A stretch of DNA of 64,000 nucleotides, taken from the NCBI RefSeq assembly GCF_022662175.1, contig NZ_JAKMCR010000001.1:930001-994000 (forward strand), written 5' to 3'. Within the stretch, counting starts at the first letter, position 1. Each line of letters opens with the position of its first letter. The stretch comes from Aestuariivivens marinum (GTDB lineage: Bacteria; Bacteroidota; Bacteroidia; Flavobacteriales; Flavobacteriaceae). Both the position numbers and the translations under genes were made by a program. Below the pieces are notes generated by a model. That model was not told the origin of the DNA. It saw nothing but the letters and a program-made list of their open reading frames with translations, and made no database searches. This document shows positions 19,264 through 28,155 of the stretch, one piece after another.

Positions 19264-19614
19264 ATGCAAATTCAAGTAGTAAAATCTAAGATTCATAGAG
19301 TTAAATGTACTGGAGCAGACCTTAATTACATTGGTAGTATTACTATTGATGAGGACTTAATGGATGCTGCAAACATTGTACAAGGAGAGAAAGTCCAGAT
19401 AGTTAATAACGATAATGGGGAACGTCTTGAAACCTATGTTATTCCCGGACCAAGAAAGAGTGGAGAAATAACGCTTAACGGTGCGGCTGCGAGAAAGGTT
19501 TCAGTAGGTGACACCTTAATCTTAATAACTTACGCTATTATGGATTTTGAAGTAGCCAAAACGTTTAAACCTTCTTTGGTTTTTCCTGATGAAGCTACTA
19601 ACCTACTAAAATAA
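19264..19614 (+). CDS. panD: Aspartate 1-decarboxylase (pyruvoyl-dependent)
   Basis: A 116-residue proenzyme that decarboxylates aspartate to beta-alanine for PanC. The self-cleavage site Gly24-Ser25 is in [16 protein letters not shown]; cleavage turns Ser25 into the pyruvoyl cofactor. Other conserved parts are the catalytic KSKIHRVK near residue 7, [13 protein letters not shown] (about residues 57-58, oxyanion and Tyr), and [12 protein letters not shown]. Length is normal for the family. It lies directly after panC, giving a compact beta-alanine-to-pantothenate unit. Confidence 0.97.
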   Translation: MQIQVVKSKIHRVKCTGADLNYIGSITIDEDLMDAANIVQGEKVQIVNNDNGERLETYVIPGPRKSGEITLNGAAARKVSVGDTLILITYAIMDFEVAKTFKPSLVFPDEATNLLK

Positions 19615-19770
19615 ATGTTTAAAGATGCTAGGGTAATGACCAACCTAGTGTTACAAATATTTTACTTGTACGGGTTTAAAATCATGAAATATCCATGATT
19701 AAATTTTAATCACATAGCGGTATGATAATTTGTATGTTCTATGTGACCATAAAAAAATAGGTGTTAACAC

Positions 19771-20727
19771 ATGAAACTGACCATAAAAAAAATACTTAAG
19801 ATTATGCTCCCATTATTACTGGGAGTTTTTTTGGTCTGGTATTCTCTAAATGACGTTCCGTTATCTAAAATATTGGAGTATTGGAAAGCTTCCGATAAAA
19901 ACTGGATTTTGTTGGGGGTTTTTCTTGGTCTACTTAGTCATTTGTCGCGAGCGTATCGGTGGCGTTTTCAATTAGAGCCAATGGGTTACCATGTTAAACT
20001 AGGTAATAGTATTATGGCGGTATTTGCCACCTATTTAATTAATTATACTATTCCTAGGGCAGGTGAAGTGGCTAGGGCCTCTATTTTAACCAACTATGAA
20101 GACGTACCTTTTGAAAAAGGTTTTGGTACCATTGTGGCCGAACGTATAGCTGATTTGTTGGTAATGTTTGGAATTATCATCATAACACTGTTTTTGCAAT
20201 TCGACTTTATTTATACTTTCCTAATGGAAAGGTTTAATCCCGAAAAAATTATAATGGCCCTAGGATTAACAATAATTGTTCTTTTGTTTTTCACATTATA
20301 TGTAAGAAAAAGTGATTCTAAAGTTGCATTAAAAATCAAGCACTTTACAAGTGGTTTGGTCGAAGGAGCACTAAGTATTTTTAAAATGAAAAAAAAGTGG
20401 GCATTCATTTTCCATACCTTATTTATATGGGGGATGTATGTGCTTATGTTTTATGTTACCTCATTTGCAGTTCCAGAATTGTATGGTGTGCCTTTTGGAG
20501 CAATTTTAATCGGTTTTATATCAGCTAGTTTTAGTATTGCTGCTACTAATGGCGGTATAGGATTATATCCTCTGGCCGTCTATGGAGCCTTTGCGATCTT
20601 CGGAATTGATAAAGACCCCAGTTACGCATTTGGTTGGATTATGTGGGCATCACAAACTTTTATGATTATTTTATTGGGAGGGGTGTCCTTAATTTATCTT
20701 CCTGTTTTTAATAGAAAACAGTCTTAA
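19771..20727 (+). CDS. Flippase-like membrane protein, LPG-synthase TM region family (UPF0104)
   Basis: A 318-residue polytopic membrane protein with about eight hydrophobic segments. It matches the transmembrane half of MprF (lysylphosphatidylglycerol synthase TM region, UPF0104): SHLSRAYRWRFQLEPMG, NYTIPRAGEVARASIL, FGTIVAERIADLLVM, and ATNGGIGLYPLAVYGAF. The cytosolic aminoacyl-transfer domain of MprF is absent, so it cannot make lysyl-lipids; the membrane part alone is thought to flip lipids or related molecules. It follows panD by 157 bases and precedes an esterase-like gene. The substrate is unknown. Confidence 0.9.
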   Translation: MKLTIKKILKIMLPLLLGVFLVWYSLNDVPLSKILEYWKASDKNWILLGVFLGLLSHLSRAYRWRFQLEPMGYHVKLGNSIMAVFATYLINYTIPRAGEVARASILTNYEDVPFEKGFGTIVAERIADLLVMFGIIIITLFLQFDFIYTFLMERFNPEKIIMALGLTIIVLLFFTLYVRKSDSKVALKIKHFTSGLVEGALSIFKMKKKWAFIFHTLFIWGMYVLMFYVTSFAVPELYGVPFGAILIGFISASFSIAATNGGIGLYPLAVYGAFAIFGIDKDPSYAFGWIMWASQTFMIILLGGVSLIYLPVFNRKQS

Positions 20728-20803
20728 GTAAAACCAAGACTTCTTTTTTTAAACTAGTCTTAATTTCTTACCTTGCTCCTATAATCTCAAATCATGTATA
20801 AGG

Positions 20804-21955
20804 ATGAATCGATCTATCTTTTATGTTTTAATATTTTTTTTTGTATTTAGTACTGCACATGCCCAAGTCACTTATGAAACCATAGAATCTTCAAGGTTGG
20901 GGGAATCCCGTCAGCTTAAAATACAGTTGCCTCGAGGCTATAAGAATAATGAGGATAAAGCCTATCCCATTTTTATTGTGTTGGATGGGGATTATTTGTT
21001 TGAAGCGGTTGCGGGAAATGTTGATTATTATTCCTATTGGGAAGACATGCCCGAAGCTATAGTTGTTGGGGTAAACCAGTTGGATAATCGTTATGACGAT
21101 TGCATGTACTCTGAACAAAACTCACTGCCCATTGAAACCGGGGCTGCGTTTTTCGAATTTATTGGTATGGAGCTCTTGCCCTATATTGAAAATAAATACC
21201 GAACGGTTAATTTTAGGGTAGCTGTTGGACATGGCGAAACCGCCAATTTTATTAATTATTACCTGTTGAAACCACAACCTTTGTTTCAGGCCTATGTGGT
21301 GGTTAGTCCAGAGTTGGCACCAAATATGTTAGATTATGTACCCGAGCGCTTGAGTAAACTGGAATCTAAAACCTTTTATTATTTGGCTAACACCAAAAAC
21401 GATTCCAAATCCATCAAGGACATGACCCAAGCATTGGATGCCAGTATAAAGTCCATTGAAAATAAAAATATATTCTATAGATTTGATAGTTTTGAAAACC
21501 CCTCACACTATTCGGTGCCAGCGCACGCGATCCCACGAGCGTTGGAAAGCATCTTTTTTGTGTACCAACCCATTTCCAAAAAAGAATACCAAGACACCAT
21601 ACTTAAGTTAGACGAATCGCCAGTAGCCTATCTCCAAGAGAAATATCAAACCATTAGCGATTTGTTTGCCATAGACAAACAAATATTAATTAACGATTTT
21701 AAAGCTGTAGCTGCTGCTATTGAAAAAAATGAGCAGTTCGAGTATTACGAAGAATTGGGCAAAATAGCCCGAAAACACTATCCAGAAACTATGTTGGGCA
21801 ATTACTATTTGGCTCGATTTTATGAAGAAACAGGGGAGCCCAAAAAGGCGATGCGTACCTATCAGTCAGCTTACATCTTAGAGGAAATAGCAGGGATAAC
21901 AAAAGATTTGGTGTTGGAGAAGTCAGACGCTATTAAGGCAGATTTTGGGTATTGA
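20804..21955 (+). CDS. Secreted alpha/beta-hydrolase-fold (esterase D/IroE-like) protein lacking the usual serine
   Basis: A 383-residue protein with a signal peptide (cleavage near TAHAQ). Residues 25-270 look like the esterase D/IroE/Fes fold: SRQLKIQLPRGYKNN, YPIFIVLDGDYLFE, a nucleophile elbow, and NPSHYSVP with the likely catalytic His. At the elbow, where the family has Gly-His-Ser-x-x-Gly, this protein has GHGETANF: the serine codon position is GGC (Gly), so the catalytic nucleophile is missing. The C-terminal 100 residues are helical with a TPR-like repeat (NYYLARFYEETGEPKKAMRTY). Probably a binding or non-catalytic relative, or an enzyme with a displaced nucleophile. Confidence 0.8.
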   Translation: MNRSIFYVLIFFFVFSTAHAQVTYETIESSRLGESRQLKIQLPRGYKNNEDKAYPIFIVLDGDYLFEAVAGNVDYYSYWEDMPEAIVVGVNQLDNRYDDCMYSEQNSLPIETGAAFFEFIGMELLPYIENKYRTVNFRVAVGHGETANFINYYLLKPQPLFQAYVVVSPELAPNMLDYVPERLSKLESKTFYYLANTKNDSKSIKDMTQALDASIKSIENKNIFYRFDSFENPSHYSVPAHAIPRALESIFFVYQPISKKEYQDTILKLDESPVAYLQEKYQTISDLFAIDKQILINDFKAVAAAIEKNEQFEYYEELGKIARKHYPETMLGNYYLARFYEETGEPKKAMRTYQSAYILEEIAGITKDLVLEKSDAIKADFGY

Positions 21956-22016
21956 ATTGTGTTATAGCTATTAGGGCGTTATTTATTGGTAAACATTTAA
22001 AAATTTTCAATAGCTA

Positions 22017-22493
22017 ATGAGCAACGAATCTTTGAAAGAAAAATTAGAAGAATTCATAAAACTATTTGAGACTGAAACAGAGGAGGTTAAAGGTCAGGTA
22101 AATTATAACTCGACACTAAATATTGGAAATCAGTTATTAAAATTTCATTATAATAGAGAATCCGAAAAATATAAAGCTCTAATTGCTGAATATATTGACA
22201 AATTAAAAACGACTGATTTACCAACAGGAAAAATAACCCAATTGGAATTATACAATAAATATATTCTTAAAGCTGGACGGTATTTAATATATGAAAGAGA
22301 TTTTAGGCATGTAGGAACGAACAAAATAAAATATATCATATTCGGAATTTTTCTAGACTTTTTGATTTACTATTTTTTCAAATTAAAACTTCCATTCTAT
22401 TTGCCAGTTTTTACTCTAATTTTCACTTTTCTGGGGAATAGAAGAACAAAAAAAATGATAGCTAACAAAAAAGCCTTTGGTCGGGGATATTAA
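22017..22493 (+). CDS. Hypothetical protein with C-terminal membrane hairpin
   Basis: A 158-residue protein that I do not recognise. The first 100 residues are charged and mostly helical (KEKLEEFIKLFETETEEVKG, then a long amphipathic stretch), with no Cys and no catalytic motif. Residues about 108-148 carry two closely spaced hydrophobic segments (KYIIFGIFLDFLIYYFF, LPVFTLIFTFLG) ended by a basic tail (NRRTKKMIANKK), which places both ends in the cytoplasm. It has very AT-rich codon use compared with radA and the esterase-like gene around it, and no visible operon partner. It is likely a recent, lineage-specific insertion in this otherwise conserved neighbourhood. Confidence 0.7.
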   Translation: MSNESLKEKLEEFIKLFETETEEVKGQVNYNSTLNIGNQLLKFHYNRESEKYKALIAEYIDKLKTTDLPTGKITQLELYNKYILKAGRYLIYERDFRHVGTNKIKYIIFGIFLDFLIYYFFKLKLPFYLPVFTLIFTFLGNRRTKKMIANKKAFGRGY

Positions 22494-22593
22494 AAAAGCA
22501 TTTGACAATAATTTGTGAAAGATGCAAATTAGATTTTATCAAGGATAAACATAATTCCGTATAATTATTAACCAACAACAACTAACAAAATAA

Positions 22594-23952
22594 ATGTCAA
22601 AAATAAAAACCGCTTTTTTCTGTCAGAGTTGTGGCACGCAATATGCCAAATGGCAAGGGCAGTGCAATGCTTGCAAAGCATGGAATACCATTGTAGAGGA
22701 GCTCATTCAAAAGCCTGAAAAAAGCGATTGGAAATCGTCAACAGCACAAGTAAAAAGAGTGGCAGTTCCTTTAAGAATTAATGAGATTGATACCTCAAAA
22801 GAACCCCGACTGGATACGTTTGATGCTGAATTCAATCGAGTTTTGGGCGGTGGTATTGTGCCAGGATCCTTAACCTTGTTGGGTGGTGAGCCAGGCATTG
22901 GGAAAAGTACCTTGCTACTTCAAATTGCTTTAAAACTACCTTATAAAACCTTATATGTTTCAGGTGAGGAAAGCCAGAAACAAATAAAAATGCGGGCAGA
23001 GCGTATCCATTCAAGTAATACCAATTGCTACATTTTAACCGAAACAAAAACACAACATATTTTTAGGCAAATAGAGGAGTTAGAACCCGATATTGTGGTT
23101 ATCGATTCCATTCAAACCTTGCATAGCGACTATATAGAATCCTCTTCGGGAAGCATTTCACAAATTAAGGAGTGTACCACTGAGCTCATAAAATTTGCAA
23201 AGGAAACGGCAACACCAGTGTTGTTAATTGGTCATATTACTAAAGATGGGAATATAGCGGGACCTAAAATTTTGGAGCATATGGTCGATACCGTCTTGCA
23301 ATTTGAAGGCGATCGTAACCATGTGTTCCGTATTTTAAGGGCACATAAAAACCGTTTTGGTTCTACCAACGAATTGGGCATTTACGAAATGCAGGGATCT
23401 GGATTACGGGAGGTATCCAATCCGTCAGAGCTTTTAATTTCCAAAAAAGATGAAGAGTTGTCGGGTAATGCCATTGCGGCAACCTTGGAAGGAATGCGTC
23501 CACTTATGATAGAAGTTCAGGCCTTGGTAAGTACTGCAGTTTATGGCACGCCACAACGTTCGGCAACCGGCTTTAATGCCAAGCGCTTGAATATGCTTCT
23601 GGCTGTTTTAGAAAAACGGGCAGGCTTTCGTTTGGGTGCAAAAGATGTGTTTTTAAACATAACAGGGGGTATTACGGTAGATGATCCTGCGATAGATTTA
23701 GCAGTGGTGGCAGCGATATTATCATCTAATGAAGACGAGCCGCTTCAAAAAGATATTTGCTTTGCTGCCGAGGTGGGATTGTCGGGGGAAATTCGCCCGG
23801 TACAACGTGTGGAACAACGTATCCTTGAAGCTGAAAAATTAGGTTTTTCAACCATTTTTGTATCCAAATACAATAAAATTTCCCTGAAAAACACGAAAAT
23901 CAAAATCCAATTGGTTTCCAAAATTGAGGATTTGGCGGATTTTATTGTTTGA
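22594..23952 (+). CDS. radA: DNA repair protein RadA (Sms)
   Basis: A 452-residue RecA-related ATPase that helps branch migration and processing of recombination intermediates. The N-terminal C4 zinc finger has Cys10, Cys13, Cys24 and Cys27; the RecA-like core has Walker A GEPGIGKS at 98-105, Walker B DIVVIDSIQT, and the RadA-specific KNRFGSTNELG. The C-terminal Lon-like domain (from about residue 290) has the GGITVDDPAIDLAV block but lacks the Lon protease Ser-Lys pair, which is normal for RadA. Length is typical. Confidence 0.98.
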   Translation: MSKIKTAFFCQSCGTQYAKWQGQCNACKAWNTIVEELIQKPEKSDWKSSTAQVKRVAVPLRINEIDTSKEPRLDTFDAEFNRVLGGGIVPGSLTLLGGEPGIGKSTLLLQIALKLPYKTLYVSGEESQKQIKMRAERIHSSNTNCYILTETKTQHIFRQIEELEPDIVVIDSIQTLHSDYIESSSGSISQIKECTTELIKFAKETATPVLLIGHITKDGNIAGPKILEHMVDTVLQFEGDRNHVFRILRAHKNRFGSTNELGIYEMQGSGLREVSNPSELLISKKDEELSGNAIAATLEGMRPLMIEVQALVSTAVYGTPQRSATGFNAKRLNMLLAVLEKRAGFRLGAKDVFLNITGGITVDDPAIDLAVVAAILSSNEDEPLQKDICFAAEVGLSGEIRPVQRVEQRILEAEKLGFSTIFVSKYNKISLKNTKIKIQLVSKIEDLADFIV

Positions 23953-23962
23953 CACTTATTAG

Positions 23963-24033
23963 TGTCACCCTGAACTCGTTTCAGGGTCTCTAGGAAAGCT
24001 TTAATATGGATGCTGAAACAAGTTCAGCATGAC
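23963..24033. repeat. REP-like inverted repeat between radA and ileS
   Basis: The left arm GTCACCCTGAACTCGTTTCAG (23963-23983) and the reverse complement of 24013-24033 (GTCATGCTGAACTTGTTTCAG) agree at 18 of 21 positions. Each arm is also a hairpin by itself: ACCCTGAA/TTCAGGGT and ATGCTGAA/TTCAGCAT. This double-hairpin form is that of bacterial interspersed REP elements. Confidence 0.75.
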
Positions 24034-24113
24034 AATGGATATAAAGTGGTTTTCCATACTGTCTATTTTATCAAAAATCCTTATTTTCGCGCATCGAAAA
24101 GAAATATGATATA

Positions 24114-27100
24114 ATGAGCGCTAAATTTCCTGAATATAAAGGACTTGACCTTCCAAAAGTGGCCCAAGAGATTCTAAGCTATTGGCAGGATAATAACATA
24201 TTTGAGAAAAGTATAACCTCACGTGAAGGACAGGAGTCGTACGTATTTTTTGAAGGCCCACCATCTGCAAATGGATTGCCAGGGATTCACCACGTTATGG
24301 CGCGTGCTATTAAAGATATTTTTTGTCGTTATAAAACCCAAAAAGGCTTTCAGGTAAAACGTAAAGCAGGCTGGGATACACATGGGTTACCTATTGAACT
24401 TGGTGTTGAGAAAGAACTTGGTATTACTAAAGAGGATATAGGAAAAACCATTTCGGTTGAGGATTATAATGCCGCTTGTCGTAAAGCTGTGATGCGTTAC
24501 ACCGATATTTGGAACGATCTTACCCAAAAAATGGGCTATTGGGTAGATATGGACAATCCGTACATTACTTACGAGCCTAAGTACATGGAAAGTGTTTGGT
24601 GGTTGTTAAAGCAGATTTACAACAAAAAACTTTTGTACAAAGGCTACACCATTCAGCCCTATTCGCCAAAGGCAGGAACGGGGTTAAGCTCGCATGAGTT
24701 GAATCAGCCAGGAACCTATCAGGATGTGACCGATACCACGGTGGTGGCCCAATTTAAAGCCATTTCGGACACTTTACCTAGTTTTTTACAAAATGAAGGT
24801 GATATCCATTTTTTAGCTTGGACGACTACACCTTGGACCTTACCAAGTAATACGGCATTGACTATTGGACCTAAAATTGATTATGTACTGGTTAAGACCT
24901 TCAATCAATATACTTTTGAACCAATAAATGTGATACTTGCCAAGAAATTGGTGAATTACCAATTTTCAGGAAAGTTTAATCAGGTAGAAGATGCATCTGA
25001 ATTGTTAGGGTATAATTCAAACGATAAAAAAATCCCGTTTTATGTCTTAAAAGAGTTTCTTGGAAAGGACTTGGTAGGCATCAAATACGAACAGTTATTG
25101 CCTTATGCACTGCCTAACGATAATCCTGAACATGCATTTCGGGTGATTTCTGGAGATTTCGTAACTACCGAAGATGGTACAGGAATTGTACACACTGCAC
25201 CTACCTTTGGTGCCGACGATGCCTTGGTAGCCAAGCAAGCCGTGCCAGAAGTGCCGGCTATGTTGGTAAAAGATGAGAATGGTAATTTAGTGCCATTGGT
25301 GGATTTACAAGGTAAGTTTAGACCAGAAATGGGAGAGTTTGCTGGTAAGTATGTGAAGAATGAATATTACAATGACGGTGAAGCACCAGAACGTTCGGTT
25401 GATGTTGAGCTTGCCATCAAGCTAAAAGAAGAAAACAAAGCCTTTAAGGTTGAGAAATACAAACACAGCTATCCGAACTGTTGGCGAACTGATAAGCCAA
25501 TCTTATACTATCCGCTAGATTCATGGTTTATTAAAGTCACAGATGTAAGGGATCGTATGTTTGAACTGAATGAAACCATCAACTGGAAGCCAAAAGCGAC
25601 AGGAACAGGACGATTTGGTAACTGGTTAGCCAATGCCAATGATTGGAACTTATCACGCTCAAGATATTGGGGTATTCCATTACCTATTTGGAGAACCGAA
25701 GATGGTAAAGAAGTCAAATGTATTGGTTCTGTAGAAGAGTTAAAGGCTGAAATGGCAAAAGCTGTGGGAGCAGGTGTTTTAGACAAGGACATTTTTGGAG
25801 ATTTTGAAGCTGGTAACATGTCTGATGAGAACTATGCCAAAATAGATTTACATAAAAACATAGTCGATCAAATTGTTCTGGTGTCCGATAGTGGCCAGCC
25901 TATGAAAAGGGAAAGTGACTTGATAGATGTTTGGTTCGATTCTGGCTCCATGCCCTATGCTCAATGGCACTATCCGTTCGAAAACAAAGAGCTGATTGAT
26001 AAAGGAACTACTTATCCGGCCAACTTCATTGCTGAAGGCGTCGATCAAACCCGTGGGTGGTTCTATACACTTCATGCCATAGGTACTATGGTGTTCGACT
26101 CCGTGGCCTATAAAAATGTAGTGTCCAACGGATTGGTATTGGATAAAAGCGGACAAAAAATGTCCAAGCGTTTGGGTAATGCCGTCGATCCGTTTGAAAC
26201 ATTGGGTAATTATGGGGCAGATGCTACGCGCTGGTATATGATTTCAAACGCCAATCCGTGGGATAACTTAAAGTTTGATATAGAAGGTGTTGAGGAAGTA
26301 AAGCGTAAATTCTTTGGAACGCTTTACAATACCTATTCGTTCTTTGCACTGTATACCAATTTGGATAAATTCAATTACAGTGAAGCCGATATTGCTATAG
26401 AAGAACGCCCTGAATTAGATCGTTGGATCCTTTCAGAATTACATACCTTAATCCAAAAGGTTGATGCTTTTTATGCCGATTATGAGCCAACTAAGGCAGC
26501 ACGGGCCATTTCAGATTTTACCCAAGATTATTTGAGTAACTGGTATGTACGTTTAAGTAGAAGACGATTTTGGAAAGGCGATTACCAACAGGATAAAATT
26601 TCGGCCTATCAAACGCTTTATACCTGTATGGTTACCATAGCGAAACTAGGTGCGCCAATAGCACCATTCTTCATGGATAGGCTATACCTAGATTTAAACG
26701 CCGTAACCAAAAAGGAACCGTTTGAAAGTGTGCATTTGGCGCATTTCCCAACTTACAATGCTGCTTATGTAGATAAGCCTTTGGAACGTAAAATGGAAAG
26801 CGCCCAAACAATATCTTCGTTGGTATTGTCGTTAAGGGCTAAAGAAAAGATTAAGGTACGCCAACCGCTTCAAAAAATCATGATTCCTATTGATAGCAAA
26901 CAGCAAAAGGAAGAAATTGCAGCGGTTTCAAACTTAATAAAGCATGAAGTGAATGTTAAGGAAATTGAACTCCTTGAAGATGCTTCAGACATTTTGGTGA
27001 AACAAATAAAGCCAAACTTTAAAGTGCTTGGCCCACGATTTGGAAAGGATATGAAGGCCATTGCCAATGCCGTAATTAACTTTACTGCAGAAGATATTAA

Positions 27101-27518
27101 CAAAATAGAACAAAATGGCAGGTTAGATGTTGCCATTAATGGAAAAAATATTACATTAGAACGCACAGATGTAGAAATTACATCGCAAGATATTGAAGGT
27201 TGGTTAGTGGCGAACGAAGGTTCTTTAACGGTAGCTTTAGATGTGACCATTACAGACGAATTGCGTAAAGAAGGCATTGCTAGGGAATTGGTTAATCGTA
27301 TTCAAAACTTACGAAAAGATTCAGGTTTTGAAGTAACCGATAGAATTGATGTGATGCTTCAAAAAGACGAGCAAATCGTTAATGCAGTTGAAACTAACAT
27401 CGATTATATTAAAACAGAAACATTAACTGAAGAATTAGAAATTAGAGAGACTATAAATGAAGGTATTGAAGTTGCTTTTGATGATGTAAATACCAAATTA
27501 TTTATTCAAAAACATTAG
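24114..27518 (+). CDS. ileS: Isoleucyl-tRNA synthetase
   Basis: A 1134-residue class I aminoacyl-tRNA synthetase charging tRNA-Ile. The catalytic Rossmann fold has the HIGH-region motif in the form NGLPGIHHVMAR (residues about 53-64), and the second motif GQKMSKRLGN. The CP1 editing domain contains WTTTPWTLPSN and GTGIVHTAP, which clear misloaded Val. Zinc-containing and anticodon-binding segments follow, with ARAISDFTQDYLSNWYVRLS. At 1134 residues, with this HIGH form, it looks like the longer eukaryote-like (type 2) IleRS that is common in Bacteroidota. A DksA-like gene follows after 5 bases. Confidence 0.98.
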   Translation: MSAKFPEYKGLDLPKVAQEILSYWQDNNIFEKSITSREGQESYVFFEGPPSANGLPGIHHVMARAIKDIFCRYKTQKGFQVKRKAGWDTHGLPIELGVEKELGITKEDIGKTISVEDYNAACRKAVMRYTDIWNDLTQKMGYWVDMDNPYITYEPKYMESVWWLLKQIYNKKLLYKGYTIQPYSPKAGTGLSSHELNQPGTYQDVTDTTVVAQFKAISDTLPSFLQNEGDIHFLAWTTTPWTLPSNTALTIGPKIDYVLVKTFNQYTFEPINVILAKKLVNYQFSGKFNQVEDASELLGYNSNDKKIPFYVLKEFLGKDLVGIKYEQLLPYALPNDNPEHAFRVISGDFVTTEDGTGIVHTAPTFGADDALVAKQAVPEVPAMLVKDENGNLVPLVDLQGKFRPEMGEFAGKYVKNEYYNDGEAPERSVDVELAIKLKEENKAFKVEKYKHSYPNCWRTDKPILYYPLDSWFIKVTDVRDRMFELNETINWKPKATGTGRFGNWLANANDWNLSRSRYWGIPLPIWRTEDGKEVKCIGSVEELKAEMAKAVGAGVLDKDIFGDFEAGNMSDENYAKIDLHKNIVDQIVLVSDSGQPMKRESDLIDVWFDSGSMPYAQWHYPFENKELIDKGTTYPANFIAEGVDQTRGWFYTLHAIGTMVFDSVAYKNVVSNGLVLDKSGQKMSKRLGNAVDPFETLGNYGADATRWYMISNANPWDNLKFDIEGVEEVKRKFFGTLYNTYSFFALYTNLDKFNYSEADIAIEERPELDRWILSELHTLIQKVDAFYADYEPTKAARAISDFTQDYLSNWYVRLSRRRFWKGDYQQDKISAYQTLYTCMVTIAKLGAPIAPFFMDRLYLDLNAVTKKEPFESVHLAHFPTYNAAYVDKPLERKMESAQTISSLVLSLRAKEKIKVRQPLQKIMIPIDSKQQKEEIAAVSNLIKHEVNVKEIELLEDASDILVKQIKPNFKVLGPRFGKDMKAIANAVINFTAEDINKIEQNGRLDVAINGKNITLERTDVEITSQDIEGWLVANEGSLTVALDVTITDELRKEGIARELVNRIQNLRKDSGFEVTDRIDVMLQKDEQIVNAVETNIDYIKTETLTEELEIRETINEGIEVAFDDVNTKLFIQKH

Positions 27519-27523
27519 AAATT

Positions 27524-27898
27524 ATGTCAGAAAGTGTAAGATATTCAGATAAAGATTTGGCTGAATTTAAAGCCTTAATTCAGGATAAAATAAAAAAGGC
27601 GCAGCACGATTTAGAACTTATTAAGAGTGCTTATATGAACGACCACAATAATGGTACAGATGATACATCGCCTACTTTTAAAGCTTTTGATGAAGGCAGT
27701 GAAGTAATGAGTAAGGAGTCGAATTCACAATTGGCCATTCGTCAAGAAAAGTTTATTCGCGATTTAAAGAATGCTTTGATTAGAATAGAGAATAAAACCT
27801 ATGGAGTGTGTCGTGTTACTGGAAAGCTTATTAATAAGGAGCGTTTAAAATTAGTGCCACATGCCACCTTAAGCATTGAAGCTAAAAACATGCAATAG
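27524..27898 (+). CDS. TraR/DksA-family protein with degenerate zinc finger
   Basis: A 124-residue protein. A helical hairpin (residues 15-90) has DDTSPTFKAFDEGSEVMSKE in the loop region and is followed by the DksA-type C-terminal domain with IENKTYGVCRVTGKLINKER. In E. coli DksA four Cys bind zinc; here only the first (Cys in GVCRVTG) remains, which as far as I remember is normal for the Bacteroidota branch. DksA proteins bind in the RNA polymerase secondary channel and modulate promoters together with ppGpp. It is 5 bases behind ileS and therefore co-transcribed with it; lspA follows after a repeat-bearing gap. Confidence 0.88.
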   Translation: MSESVRYSDKDLAEFKALIQDKIKKAQHDLELIKSAYMNDHNNGTDDTSPTFKAFDEGSEVMSKESNSQLAIRQEKFIRDLKNALIRIENKTYGVCRVTGKLINKERLKLVPHATLSIEAKNMQ

Positions 27899-28047
27899 TT
27901 TTTTTAAAATGATATATTTCCTCTGTAAAAAAACTTAAATTTTATTCATATTATAATACAAAATTTAAGTTTACATTGGTAACCACTTTGTTAGCACATA
28001 ATTTTTTTAATTTATTATATGTCATTTTTCAAATTAAAAAAATCATG

Positions 28048-28055
28048 TACTTTTG
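28048..28055 (+). promoter_or_regulatory. Candidate -7 promoter box ahead of lspA
   Basis: TACTTTTG matches TAnnTTTG, about 100 bases before the lspA ATG. It lies immediately upstream of a terminator-like hairpin, so transcripts from it might be attenuated. Alternatively it is simply AT-rich background. Confidence 0.25.
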
Positions 28056-28084
28056 AAACGTCTCTTTGTTGAGGCGTTTTTTAT
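28056..28084 (+). terminator. Terminator-like hairpin between the dksA-like gene and lspA
   Basis: AAACGTCTC (28056-28064) pairs with GAGGCGTTT (28071-28079), with one G-U pair, and is followed by a T-run. It probably ends the ileS/dksA-like transcript. Confidence 0.65.
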
Positions 28085-28136
28085 TTGTCATTCCTGTCTG
28101 GTTGCTGAGCAAAGTCGAAGTGAAAGCGGGAATCTA
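28085..28136. repeat. GTCATTCC-type intergenic repeat (long form)
   Basis: The element opens with TTGTCATTCCTG and closes with AGCGGGAATCT, which is partly its inverted complement, around an inner part GCTGAGCAAAGTCGAAG. Shorter relatives lie at 37908 and 39158. It sits between the terminator and lspA and creates a spurious upstream extension of the lspA frame. Confidence 0.65.
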
Positions 28137-28155
28137 CTTTTCAAGCGTTTTTTGT

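Noticed and set aside
19615-19698. 27-codon frame right after the panD stop
   Set aside because: Too short, with no ribosome-binding site or conservation evidence; the following bases hold a small AATCATG/CATGATT hairpin instead.
20728-20803. Terminator after the flippase-like gene (AAGACT...AGTCTT)
   Set aside because: The stem is six base pairs with a long A/T loop and no T-run after it, so it is too weak to call.
28066-28155. Longer reading frame for lspA beginning at 28066
   Set aside because: The extra 30 residues are encoded by a terminator hairpin and an intergenic repeat, and the normal N-terminus of the family begins at the ATG at 28156.
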